36,480 nucleotides of DNA from Phycisphaerales bacterium (GCA_017642965.1 JAEPOJ010000034.1:1-36480); one strand, 5' to 3'; numbered from the stretch's first letter, positions 25,518-33,368 are shown. The notes: generated from the sequence alone by a model not told the origin. Numbers and translations are program-made.

Positions 25518-25523
25518 TATAGT
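25518..25523 (+). promoter_or_regulatory. Candidate -10 element for rpmJ-rpsM-rpsK
   Basis: TATAGT is a good -10 hexamer about 97 bases before rpmJ, in an AT-richer stretch unlike its surroundings. No matching -35 hexamer is seen. Downstream of it the leader has CCGGC-TCTGT-GCCGG and GTCGC-GACGG-GCGAC hairpins; the latter ends directly at the rpmJ ribosome binding site. Confidence 0.35.
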
Positions 25524-25619
25524 CTTGGCCCAGCTTTCCCCTCCGGGATCGCTGCGTAATGAGATATGAAAGCCGGCTCTGTGCCGGATGAGCGTCGCGA
25601 CGGGCGACAGGAGCAAGTC

Positions 25620-25736
25620 ATGAAGGTTCAGTCGAGTGTTAAGCGTCGCTCCAAGGACTGTCAGATCGTGCGCCGCAAGGGCAAGGTCTACGTCATCAAC
25701 AAGAAGAACCCCCGGTTCAAGCAGCGTCAGGGCTGA
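25620..25736 (+). CDS. rpmJ: Ribosomal protein L36, form lacking zinc ligands
   Basis: This 38-residue protein is bL36, which sits in the 50S subunit close to helices 89 to 97. It starts [21 protein letters not shown] and ends NPRFKQRQG, a clear match to the family (MKVRxSVKxxCxxCKxxRRKG to HKQRQG). The usual ligands are three Cys and one His; here they are Ser11, Cys14, Asn27 and Phe33, so only one Cys remains and zinc binding is probably lost. CAGGAG precedes the ATG. It is followed by rpsM after 87 bases. Confidence 0.96.
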   Translation: MKVQSSVKRRSKDCQIVRRKGKVYVINKKNPRFKQRQG

Positions 25737-25823
25737 TCGCGCTACCAGGGTTGAATGAGAAATCAGATACGCGTGCGATGCACGCAGCATATTTCCGGCG
25801 TGAGCCGGTGACAGGAGCAAACA

Positions 25824-26201
25824 GTGCCCCGTATCGCAGGTGTTGACATCCCCGAACGCAAGAAGATCTACTACTCACTGCAGTACATCCACGGCGTGGG
25901 TCCCAAGTATGCTGCGGATATCCTCGCAGAGGCCAACATCAACCCCGATACTCGTGCGAACGAGCTCTCGGAGACCGATGTTTCGCACCTGAACACGATC
26001 ATCGACAACGGCTTCCTCGTCGAGGGCGCCCTGCGTCGTCAGGTTCAGCAGAACATCCAGCGTCTGCGTGAGATCCGCTCGTACCGCGGCGATCGTCACC
26101 GCTCGGGTCTGCCGACCCGCGGTCAGCGGACGCGTTGTAACGCTCGCACTCGTAAGGGTCGTAAGAAGACCGTTGCGGGCAAGAAGGGCGTCAAGGGCTA
26201 A
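25824..26201 (+). CDS. rpsM: Ribosomal protein S13
   Basis: This is uS13, in the 30S head, forming bridges to the 50S subunit and touching P-site tRNA. The 125-residue product has RIAGVDIPERKKIYYSLQYIHGVG near the start, REIRSYRGDRHRSGLPTRGQRTRCNARTRKG in the C-terminal half, and the basic end KKTVAGKKGVKG. The start is GTG with CAGGAG upstream. rpsK follows after 114 bases that include a CTCCCGGG/CCCGGGGAG hairpin (about 26207-26229). Confidence 0.98.
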   Translation: MPRIAGVDIPERKKIYYSLQYIHGVGPKYAADILAEANINPDTRANELSETDVSHLNTIIDNGFLVEGALRRQVQQNIQRLREIRSYRGDRHRSGLPTRGQRTRCNARTRKGRKKTVAGKKGVKG

Positions 26202-26315
26202 GCGGTGCCTCCCGGGTGTTTGCCCGGGGAGCACGACAATCCAGACTCATACATCGCAAGGTTCCAGCCCGACGCAGGTTGCTGAGGGAAGTGGAACCGT
26301 CAGGAGCGAGATTCA

Positions 26316-26693
26316 ATGGCGAAGAAGGCAAAGAAAGTTCGCAAGGGTGTTGTTCGCGGCGTCGCGCACATCAAGGCCACGCACAACAACACCATCATCA
26401 CCGTCACCGACACCAGCGGCGAGACACTCGCCTGGGACTCGGCCGGCACCATCGGCTTCAAGGGTGCACGCAAGTCCACCCCGTTCGCCGCGACACGCGC
26501 GGGTGAGCAGTGCGGCCAGAAGGTTCGCAAGATGGGGATGAACGAGATCGAGGTCAAGATCACCGGTGCCGGCGCCGGTCGTGAGAACGCGGTCTCCGGG
26601 CTTGCTTCCACGGGCCTGCGTGTGACGGCCATCGAGGACCACACCCCGGTCCCGCACAACGGCTGCCGCCCGCCCAAGAAGCGTCGCGTCTGA
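26316..26693 (+). CDS. rpsK: Ribosomal protein S11
   Basis: This is uS11 of the 30S platform, next to the E-site and the 3' end of 16S rRNA. The 125-residue product has GVAHIKATHNNTIITVTDTSG, FKGARKSTPFAA, and the diagnostic end DHTPVPHNGCRPPKKRRV. Length is normal. CAGGAG lies upstream of the ATG. rpsD, usually next, is absent, and a strong terminator follows before rpoA. Confidence 0.98.
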   Translation: MAKKAKKVRKGVVRGVAHIKATHNNTIITVTDTSGETLAWDSAGTIGFKGARKSTPFAATRAGEQCGQKVRKMGMNEIEVKITGAGAGRENAVSGLASTGLRVTAIEDHTPVPHNGCRPPKKRRV

Positions 26694-26705
26694 TATGAAT
26701 CATCG

Positions 26706-26738
26706 CACCCGCGTGTCGAAAGACGCACGGGTGTTTTT
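26706..26738 (+). terminator. Intrinsic terminator between rpsK and rpoA
   Basis: CACCCGCGTGTC and GACGCACGGGTG form a twelve-position stem with one C-A mismatch and a GAAA tetraloop, followed by five T residues. It begins 12 bases after the rpsK stop. rpoA would then need readthrough or its own promoter. In the following gap TGGTTCA-A-TGAACCA (26816-26830) is a short palindrome. Confidence 0.85.
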
Positions 26739-26854
26739 CGTGCTCGGCAAGGGAAGAAAGGACGACGCGGTCAGCAAGCGTGTCGGACCTGTGAGCCAAG
26801 ATCGAGCGTTGCACATGGTTCAATGAACCACCACTTGCTGAGGAGATCAACGAC

Positions 26855-27862
26855 ATGCGTGTACGCTGGCGTGGATTGGAACTTCCTTCGAAGGTCGTCG
26901 CGGACCCCAAGTTCACCGCGGATACCTTCGGGCGCTTTACTGTTGAGCCGTTTGAGCGCGGCATGGGCACGACCGTCGGCAACTCGCTGCGTCGCATCCT
27001 GCTCTCGTCGCTCGAGGGCGCATCGGTTACCGCGATCAAAATCAAGGGCGTGGAGCACGAGTTCACCAGCATGCCGGGCGTGCTGGAAGACACCACCGAC
27101 ATCGTCCTGAACATCAAGAATCTCATCGTCAAGCTCGAGGGCGACGAACCGCGCGTGATGAAGCTCGCGGCTCAGGGCCCGGGCGAGGTGACCGCCGACC
27201 TGATCGAGGCGGATACGAACATCACCATCATGAACAAGGACCTGGTCATCGCCACGCTGACCGAGGAGATCCCGTTCGAGATGGAGATTCACGTCGGCAA
27301 GGGCCGCGGGTACATCCCCGCCTCCGAGCAGTACGGGCGCAACGACGAGCAGGAGATCGGCGTCATCCCCGTTGACGCGATCTACTCGCCGGTGCAGCGT
27401 GTCCGCTACTCCGTTGAAGACACACGCGTCGGGATGAAGACGAACTACGATAAGCTCACGATGGAGATCTGGACCGACGGCACGACCACGCCCGAGATGG
27501 CTATGGTCGAGGCGGCGAAGATCATGCGTAAGCACCTCAACCCGTTCATCCAGTACTTCGACATCGGCGAGGAGCGCGTGTCGGAGAACGCCGCGGCCGC
27601 TGCCGGGGTGGACGAGGAGCTCATCCGCAAGCTCAACATGCCCATCGAGCAGCTCGATCTCTCGGTGCGTGCGAGCAACTGTCTCGAGTCGGCCCGGATC
27701 GACACCGTCGCGCAGCTGGTCACCAAGACCGAGCAGGAGCTGCTCAAGCTCCGCTCGTTCGGGCGTACGTCGCTGCGTGAGGTGAAGCGGAAGCTGCAGG
27801 ACATCGAGCTGGATCTTGGAATGGAACTGCCCGAGGGCTACAACGCCGCGGGTGTGAACTGA
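26855..27862 (+). CDS. rpoA: RNA polymerase alpha subunit
   Basis: RpoA dimerises to start assembly of the RNA polymerase core and contacts activators and UP elements. The 335-residue product has the assembly domain with VEPFERGMGTTVGNSLRRILLSSLEG, TSMPGVLEDTTDIVLNIK and GKGRGYIPA, then the C-terminal domain from about residue 255 with ASNCLESARIDTVAQLV and LRSFGRTSLREVKRKL. Length and domains are normal. GAGGAG precedes the ATG. It is separated from rpsK by a terminator and followed by rplQ after 75 bases. Confidence 0.98.
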   Translation: MRVRWRGLELPSKVVADPKFTADTFGRFTVEPFERGMGTTVGNSLRRILLSSLEGASVTAIKIKGVEHEFTSMPGVLEDTTDIVLNIKNLIVKLEGDEPRVMKLAAQGPGEVTADLIEADTNITIMNKDLVIATLTEEIPFEMEIHVGKGRGYIPASEQYGRNDEQEIGVIPVDAIYSPVQRVRYSVEDTRVGMKTNYDKLTMEIWTDGTTTPEMAMVEAAKIMRKHLNPFIQYFDIGEERVSENAAAAAGVDEELIRKLNMPIEQLDLSVRASNCLESARIDTVAQLVTKTEQELLKLRSFGRTSLREVKRKLQDIELDLGMELPEGYNAAGVN

Positions 27863-27937
27863 AGCATCAACGTGGGCGATCGAGCCCGCTCTGCATACAC
27901 GACGCGGTGATCGCGTCAGAATCGAAGGGATAAAGCC

Positions 27938-28624
27938 ATGCGTCATCGGAAAGCCGGCTTTAAGTTGGGAAGAACCGCGGCACATCGTCAGGCGATGCTC
28001 CGCAACATGGCCGCGAGTCTGTTCGAGCACGGCCAGATCACGACGACCGTGACCAAGGCGAAGGCCCTGCAGCCGTTCGTCGAGAAGATCGTGACCAAGG
28101 CCAAGCGTGGCGATCTGCACGCTCGCCGTCAGGTGATCTCGATGCTCGGTGGCGACCGCAACGCGTTCGCGTGGTCCTACGTCGCCAAGAACGCGACCGA
28201 CGAGGAGCGTGAGGCCGTTGAGGAGCAGCGCGAGTTCGTCGAGGGCTTCTTCGACCTCCCCGATATCGAGGAGATCGAGCGGAACCGCTACGGTGAGCTC
28301 CGCAAGGCGCCCAAGCTCGTTCGCCACATCTTCGAGAACGTCGCGCCCCGCTTTGAGGATCGTGCCGGTGGTTACACCCGCATCGTCAAGCTCGGGCGTC
28401 ACCGCCTCGGCGACGCGGCTGAGCTGTGCGTGATCCAGTTCGTCGGCAACGAGGAAGGCCCTGAGATCGGCGGTCACCCATCCGGGCGTCGCCGTCAGGC
28501 CGACAAGCGGACCGCGTTCGCGGCCAAGCTCCGCAAGGACTTCGCCAAGGCCGAAGCGCCTGCTGCAGTTGCAGAAGAGGCACCCGCCGAGGACAACGGC
28601 GAAGAGACCAAGAGCGAGGACTGA
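27938..28624 (+). CDS. rplQ: Ribosomal protein L17 with insertion and acidic tail
   Basis: This is bL17, near the tunnel exit of the 50S subunit. The conserved start MRHRKAGFKLGRTAAHRQAM and the later segment VAPRFEDRAGGYTRIVKLG leave no doubt. The family has about 120 residues, and this product has 228. About 45 extra residues, mostly acidic (DEEREAVEEQREFVEGFF), lie between residues 72 and 125, ahead of KLVRHIFENVAPRF. A tail of about 55 residues, first basic and then Ala/Glu-rich, ends EETKSED. AAGGGAT lies upstream of the ATG. A strong terminator follows. Confidence 0.97.
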   Translation: MRHRKAGFKLGRTAAHRQAMLRNMAASLFEHGQITTTVTKAKALQPFVEKIVTKAKRGDLHARRQVISMLGGDRNAFAWSYVAKNATDEEREAVEEQREFVEGFFDLPDIEEIERNRYGELRKAPKLVRHIFENVAPRFEDRAGGYTRIVKLGRHRLGDAAELCVIQFVGNEEGPEIGGHPSGRRRQADKRTAFAAKLRKDFAKAEAPAAVAEEAPAEDNGEETKSED

Positions 28625-28653
28625 TCCACGCTCGCGATCACTGAAGTCTCAAG

Positions 28654-28679
28654 CCCCGCTCAGACCGAGCGGGGTTTTT
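28654..28679 (+). terminator. Intrinsic terminator at the end of the ribosomal cluster
   Basis: CCCCGCTC-AGACC-GAGCGGGG forms a perfect eight-pair stem followed by five T residues, 30 bases past the rplQ stop. Confidence 0.93.
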
Positions 28680-28728
28680 CTTGAGCCGTCGGAATCGTGA
28701 AACACATGCACAGGGACTACGATCGACC

Positions 28729-29772
28729 ATGACGATGCTGGACGCACTCAACGAGATCGAAACGAGCGCCATGGGTGCTCTGGACCAGGTCAGTGATGCC
28801 GAGGCGCTTGAAGCGTGGCGCATCGAGTACATCGGGACCAAGGGCAAGATCCGCTCGGTGATGCCAATGATGAAGGACGTGCCCAACGAGCAGAAGGGGC
28901 AGGTCGGCAAGCGGCTCAACGAGGTGAAATCGAAGCTCGAGGGCGGGTTCAAGGCGAAGCAGGAATCGCTCGGTTCCGGTGGCGGCGGCAAGTCGTCCGG
29001 CCCGATGCTCGACCTGACCGAGCCCGGTGTCATCGACACGCACTCGGTCGGCAAGGAGCACATCATCACCCGAGTACGCGGCGAGCTCGTCGAGATCTTC
29101 TCACGCCTCGGCTTTGAGGTGGCCCAGGGCCCCGAGCTTGAGGACGATGAGCACAACTTCGTGAAGCTCAATATCCCCGATGCGCACCCCGCGCGTGATC
29201 CAATTGACAACTTCTATGTCGATGATCCCAACGAGGTCGCCACACCGCGGATGCTCCGCAGCCAGACCTCAACCGTGCAGATCCGCACGATGGAGGACGC
29301 GGTCGCGAAGGGCTGGGGGCCCCCGATCAAGATCGTGTCGCCCGGGCGCGTGTACCGCCCAGACACGGTCGACGCGACGCACTCGTTCATGTTCCATCAG
29401 ATCGAGGGGCTCTACATCGACAAGGGCGTCTCGATGAGCGACCTGATGAGCACGCTGCTCCAGTTCGCCAGGGCGTACTTTGGCGAGGATGCGGATGTGC
29501 GTCTGCGCCCGAGCTTCTTCCCGTTCACCGAGCCCAGCGCCGAGTTCGACATGATGATCGCACTCAAGCCCGGGACGGACCCGAGCTGGATCGAGCTGGG
29601 CGGGTGCGGCATGGTCGATCCGAATGTGCTCGAGGCCTGCGGGATCGATCCGGAGGAGTACACCGGATTCGCCTTCGGGTTTGGGATCGAGCGGATCGCG
29701 ATGGGCAAGTACGGCATCCCCGATATCCGCATGCTCTTCGAGAACGACATCCGCTTCCTCCAGCGTGTGTAA
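28729..29772 (+). CDS. pheS: Phenylalanyl-tRNA synthetase alpha subunit
   Basis: PheS is the catalytic subunit of the PheST tetramer that charges tRNA-Phe. The 347-residue product has an N-terminal coiled coil (residues 1-75, with YIGTKGKIRSVMPMMK), then the class II core: GPELEDDEHNFVKLNIP, HPARD, TVDATHSFMFHQIEGL around motif 2, FPFTEPSAEFDM, and motif 3 GFAFGFGIERIAM. Length is normal. ATG 28729 or 28735 could be the start; neither has a clear ribosome binding site, and a TACGAT close to the start would fit a nearly leaderless transcript. pheT does not follow, unlike in most bacteria. Confidence 0.97.
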   Translation: MTMLDALNEIETSAMGALDQVSDAEALEAWRIEYIGTKGKIRSVMPMMKDVPNEQKGQVGKRLNEVKSKLEGGFKAKQESLGSGGGGKSSGPMLDLTEPGVIDTHSVGKEHIITRVRGELVEIFSRLGFEVAQGPELEDDEHNFVKLNIPDAHPARDPIDNFYVDDPNEVATPRMLRSQTSTVQIRTMEDAVAKGWGPPIKIVSPGRVYRPDTVDATHSFMFHQIEGLYIDKGVSMSDLMSTLLQFARAYFGEDADVRLRPSFFPFTEPSAEFDMMIALKPGTDPSWIELGGCGMVDPNVLEACGIDPEEYTGFAFGFGIERIAMGKYGIPDIRMLFENDIRFLQRV

Positions 29773-29779
29773 TCCGTTC

Positions 29780-29788
29780 TGGTATACT
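29780..29788 (+). promoter_or_regulatory. Extended -10 promoter of the small membrane protein gene
   Basis: TGGTATACT is a near-perfect extended -10 element, eight bases after the pheS stop and 35 bases before the next ATG. No strong -35 hexamer is needed in this promoter class. GGGGGT at 29813-29818 is the likely ribosome binding site. Confidence 0.6.
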
Positions 29789-29823
29789 CCCAATACCACT
29801 ATGCACCAGTTTGGGGGTACTCG

Positions 29824-30435
29824 ATGTCAGATCACTATGAGCATGAACAATCAGCGCCTGTCGATGAATGGGAATCGATCCAGGTGATCGACCGACCGAA
29901 GTGGCCGCTGGTCATCGGCATCATCTCGATCATCTGGGGCGGGCTCTGGCTGCTGTGCGGCGGGCTTGGGTTGGCGTTTCTGCCGTTCTCTGCCAATCTG
30001 ATGGAACGGGCATTGGAGGGCGACCCTGTGCCGTACGGGATCGTTCCGACCGCCACGGATTACACGATCGCGGTGCTCGGTGTGCTCGGATCGTTGCTGC
30101 TGCTCTTCGCGGGCATCATGGCGGTGAGCCGGCGTCCGGTGACGCGCCCGCTGCACCTGGTGTACGGGGTGATCACGATCCCGCTGAGTCTTTGGAGCTA
30201 CATGAACCAGATGTCGAAGGCCGCGTTGAACGCGAAGTGGGCGGAAGAGTTTCCGAACAATCCGATGGCTGCTGGCATGGGGGCCGATTCCACGCAGGCG
30301 GCTGCCGGTCAGGTCGTTGGGCTTGTGATGACGATTCTGCTGGGCGTGTGCATCCCGCTGTTTTACCTGATCTGGTTTGGGCTCATCAAAACCAGGCCCG
30401 AGCAGATCACCGGTGGAGATGAGGGCGTGTACTGA
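29824..30435 (+). CDS. Uncharacterised four-helix membrane protein
   Basis: I do not recognise a named family. The 203-residue product has a polar N-terminus of about 25 residues, then four predicted membrane segments near WPLVIGIISIIWGGLWLLCGG, IAVLGVLGSLLLLFAGIMAV, LVYGVITIPLSLW and VVGLVMTILLGVCIPLFYLIW. The loop between segments 3 and 4 is Ala/Gly/Met-rich and probably external. No catalytic motif is visible. It has its own extended -10 promoter and ends at a bidirectional terminator, so it is likely monocistronic. Similar small membrane proteins of unknown role are common in planctomycetes. Confidence 0.75.
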   Translation: MSDHYEHEQSAPVDEWESIQVIDRPKWPLVIGIISIIWGGLWLLCGGLGLAFLPFSANLMERALEGDPVPYGIVPTATDYTIAVLGVLGSLLLLFAGIMAVSRRPVTRPLHLVYGVITIPLSLWSYMNQMSKAALNAKWAEEFPNNPMAAGMGADSTQAAAGQVVGLVMTILLGVCIPLFYLIWFGLIKTRPEQITGGDEGVY

Positions 30436-30454
30436 TCCACCTAGTTTCTAGATG

Positions 30455-30486
30455 AAAAAACACCCCGCGTTTCGCGGGGTGTTTTT
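30455..30486. terminator. Bidirectional terminator between convergent genes
   Basis: CACCCCGCG-TTT-CGCGGGGTG is a perfect nine-pair stem with six A residues before it and five T residues after it, so it can stop transcription from both the membrane protein gene (+) and the GH13 gene (-). Confidence 0.93.
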
Positions 30487-30508
30487 ATTTCGAGATCTGT
30501 GCTCGGTA

Positions 30509-33262
30509 TCAGGGGCAGCCCGCGGAGTAGGACCCGAGGAAGGCGCTGACATCGAAGAAGTTGAACTGGCCGTCGCCGGTGAAATCGGCGGCGGGGTCCT
30601 GCGCGTTGTAGAGCGATAGGAATGCGCTGACATCGAAGAAGTTCAGCACGCCGTCGCCTGTCAGGTCGGCCTCGCAGTCGACGCCGAGCGTGACTGTTTC
30701 TGTGAGGATATTCGCGTTCCCCGAGTCCTCGAGGGCGACGATGGTGACCGTGTTCGCGCCGGGGCTCAGGTCGAAGTTGAAGGTCTTGTTGTAGGTGTAG
30801 CGATCGAATGGGAGCGCCTGCGAGCCCGAGTTGAGCATCGTAAGTGGGTCCTCGCCGGCGTCGAGGTTCAGGAAGGCGTAGACCTCGCTGGTTGTTCGGT
30901 CGAGGGCGGTGATGTTGAACTGCGGGCGTGGATCATCGGTCGTCATGCCGGCCTGCTCGAGCTGCACCGCGGGCGGTTCACGATCGATGTAGAGGACCTT
31001 ACGGACCTCGCGGAAGATCGGGGTCGTGCCAGCGGGGCGATGGCGAAAGGCGATGACGGTGAGGTAGTGGTAGCCCTCCTCCATCTGGGTCGCGTCGATC
31101 TCCTGACGGTAGAGCCCGAACGGGTTGCCCGAGTTGTAGAGGGGGGACTTGAGCGTGGTGAACTCCTCGAAGCCACCGATGACCGATGAGGTGGTGGGGA
31201 TGTCCGTGACACCGTTGCCGTTGAAGTCCTGGTTGCGCTGGTTGAACGCGAAGAGGGCGTTGTCGTCCGTGTTCGGGTCTTCCGGATCGCCCGGGGTTGT
31301 TTGCAATCGGATCTCAAACGAGTCGTCCGTGATGATGGTTGCTTCGTTCAGACGCTGGAGGAAGTCGGGGAACGAGTCTGGATCGGGCGCGATGACGCCG
31401 TCGGCCCCGATGAAGGTGACCTCCGCTTCGGGCAGTGCCTCGGCGTAGATGACGTACCCCTTTCCGTGCTCGGTTGAGCCGGTGGTGTTGTGGGGGACCT
31501 GCAGGGTCACGGAGCCGCCGGCGCCGACGACGATGACCTCGGGGATCGCGTTGGTCGGGTCGATGACGGGGTCGGCGGCGTTGCCGGTCATTTCGTGAAG
31601 GCGTGTGCCCTGCGGGTAGGAGGTGTTGACGGTCACCGAATCGATGCCGGAGTCGAACCGGTCATTGACCGCGACGAGGCAGTTCGCCTGGTTGTTGAAG
31701 GCCCGTTCGAAGACGAGCGTGTCGCTGATGTTGGCGTTGAGCTGGAAGTATTGGCCGTACGCGACCTGATTGCGGATGTGCATCAGGGTTGTGACGGTAT
31801 CGTCGAGCGACTGGGTTGCCGCGTCCCAGCCGAGCGCGTTGGGATTGCCTTCGCGCGGGTGGAATCCTCCGCCGCGCGAGATGAACTGACGACCGTTGTG
31901 ATACACGATCGTGCGTCCCGGACGCATGAGCATGTACGCGGTCATCTGAAATCCCTGCTGGCGTGCGCTGGGGAGCGGCGGGACTGAGTGCCCAGAGCCG
32001 GCGGTGCCGTTGTCGTGCGAAAAGACATGGTTGACGCCCATGGACCCGTTGATGAATCCATCGTCCGCGAAGTCGAGGTGGCCCGAATCCGCGCTGGAGT
32101 TGATGTTTCCCCATGAGCCGAATCCACCCGCGTTGAGCAGGTCGCGGAGTCGGGCGGCGCCTTGGAGGTCGAGTGCGTCTCGGTTTGCGAAGGAATCCTT
32201 GCGGATCTGGTTGCTGAGGATGTCGAAGTTGCCGGTGACGTTCTCACCGAATGTGAAGGGGTTGACCTTGTTCCCAGTCGCGGGGGACGTGCGTGTCTTG
32301 TGGATCGCGGCGTCGAAGAAGCCGTCCCAGAACCAGCTGGGGATGTGCTTGTGTGCATCGAGACGGAATCCGTCGACGCCCTGCACCTCAACCATCCACT
32401 GTGCCCAACGCATGAGGAGCCCGGTGCCGTTCTCAACGACGGCGTCGCCGGCGAGGGGGTTGTTGATGTTGAACGGGTAGCGCGTGAAGCTGGTCCCGCC
32501 GGGGTTGCGGGCGGTGCCCGGGTTGTTCACGGTCGTGGGGGAGAGCAGCTGATCCTGGTAGAAGCGTGCGTTGTTGGGATCTGGCTTGTTCCAGATGGTG
32601 CCTGCGGGGATGTTGTCCGGGTTGCCCTCCTCGACGGGCTGGCGGATGAACTGGTTGTTGCTCTCCTGAGCGATATCGACGAGTGCGACCAGGTCTCCGT
32701 CGTGCAGGTCGTAGCGAGGGCCGCCGGGGTCCTCGGACTGAAGGTAGCCGGACGCGACACCGTTGTGGAAATCGCCCCAGTCGTCGGTGGGCTGCTTGTC
32801 GCGGGGTGGGTCCTCGCGTGGGATCCAGAAGCCCGGGTAGCCGCCCTGAGCGAGGAAGGCGTCGGACTCTGTGCGACCGCCGTTGTGATTGAAGATCGCA
32901 TCGATATAGACCTCGCCGCCGGCCTGGTGGATCTCATCGATCATGGCCTTGAATGTTGCTTCGGTGCCGTAGGTCGTGCGATCGCGTGACGATGAGAACG
33001 CGAGGAGGGGTGGCTGGCCGATATCAAAGCGGTCGAACGGGTCGTAGCCGGGGCTGAGAAACGATGCCTTGGAAACGGGTGGGAGCCACACGGCGTTGTA
33101 GCCGGCGAGGAAGAAATCCGGCACGCGGCGTTCGATGTCGTCCCACTCGGTTTCGAACCATTGGAGGTAGTTCTGGGCGTTTTGTGCCTGTGCGGATGAG
33201 CCCGCGAGGCCGAGGAGAAGGGCGCAGGCTGTGATACGAATCGAGTTGGTTGTGGTGTTCAT
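30509..33262 (-). CDS. Secreted GH13 alpha-amylase with C-terminal GC-type dockerin-like module
   Basis: This 917-residue protein begins with a signal peptide ending AGSSAQA near residue 26. The GH13 barrel follows with all four classical regions: YIDAIFNHNGG (119-129), GFRLDAHKH with nucleophile Asp302, FTFGEN with acid/base Glu340, and FSHDNG with Asp417. It should hydrolyse alpha-1,4 glucan outside the cell. A beta-rich region (about 590-860) follows, then two calcium-loop repeats, DLTGDGVLNFFDVSAFL and DFTGDGQFNFFDVSAFL, and the end YSAGCP. This is the GC-type dockerin-like module seen in Phycisphaerae secreted proteins; its partner is unknown. The gene is divergent from the GH31 gene, and a good promoter lies upstream. 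Confidence 0.93.
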   Translation of the reverse strand: MNTTTNSIRITACALLLGLAGSSAQAQNAQNYLQWFETEWDDIERRVPDFFLAGYNAVWLPPVSKASFLSPGYDPFDRFDIGQPPLLAFSSSRDRTTYGTEATFKAMIDEIHQAGGEVYIDAIFNHNGGRTESDAFLAQGGYPGFWIPREDPPRDKQPTDDWGDFHNGVASGYLQSEDPGGPRYDLHDGDLVALVDIAQESNNQFIRQPVEEGNPDNIPAGTIWNKPDPNNARFYQDQLLSPTTVNNPGTARNPGGTSFTRYPFNINNPLAGDAVVENGTGLLMRWAQWMVEVQGVDGFRLDAHKHIPSWFWDGFFDAAIHKTRTSPATGNKVNPFTFGENVTGNFDILSNQIRKDSFANRDALDLQGAARLRDLLNAGGFGSWGNINSSADSGHLDFADDGFINGSMGVNHVFSHDNGTAGSGHSVPPLPSARQQGFQMTAYMLMRPGRTIVYHNGRQFISRGGGFHPREGNPNALGWDAATQSLDDTVTTLMHIRNQVAYGQYFQLNANISDTLVFERAFNNQANCLVAVNDRFDSGIDSVTVNTSYPQGTRLHEMTGNAADPVIDPTNAIPEVIVVGAGGSVTLQVPHNTTGSTEHGKGYVIYAEALPEAEVTFIGADGVIAPDPDSFPDFLQRLNEATIITDDSFEIRLQTTPGDPEDPNTDDNALFAFNQRNQDFNGNGVTDIPTTSSVIGGFEEFTTLKSPLYNSGNPFGLYRQEIDATQMEEGYHYLTVIAFRHRPAGTTPIFREVRKVLYIDREPPAVQLEQAGMTTDDPRPQFNITALDRTTSEVYAFLNLDAGEDPLTMLNSGSQALPFDRYTYNKTFNFDLSPGANTVTIVALEDSGNANILTETVTLGVDCEADLTGDGVLNFFDVSAFLSLYNAQDPAADFTGDGQFNFFDVSAFLGSYSAGCP

Positions 33263-33306
33263 GCGTAGGTTCCGTCCACTCAGGTGAGTTGGTGGGGCGA
33301 TTGCCA

Positions 33307-33320
33307 GTGTTCCTCAACAC
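33307..33320. promoter_or_regulatory. Inverted repeat at the GH13 transcript start
   Basis: GTGTT-CCTC-AACAC overlaps the predicted transcript start of the GH13 gene. It could be an operator for a repressor of the glucan locus; the arms are only five bases, so the evidence is weak. Confidence 0.25.
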
Positions 33321-33322
33321 CG

Positions 33323-33351
33323 ATTATCCCTGAGATCGTGCCGATTGTGAA
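33323..33351 (-). promoter_or_regulatory. Promoter of the GH13 gene
   Basis: On the minus strand TTCACA (33351-33346), a 17-base spacer and GATAAT (33328-33323) form a good sigma70-like promoter, giving a leader of about 55 bases. Confidence 0.55.
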
Positions 33352-33368
33352 CACACTTTCGTGCGATT
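33336..33368. repeat. Direct repeat in the GH13-GH31 divergent control region
   Basis: TCGTGCCGATT (33336-33346) and TCGTGCGATT (33359-33368) are near-identical, 23 bases apart, about two helical turns. The first overlaps the spacer of the GH13 promoter. This would suit an activator or repressor binding the same face of the DNA, but no regulator gene is in the window. Confidence 0.3.

Noticed and set aside
26771..28477. 568-codon minus-strand open frame opposite rpoA and rplQ
   Set aside because: Antisense shadow of two certain genes; it also spans the gap between them, and its composition follows the complementary codons.
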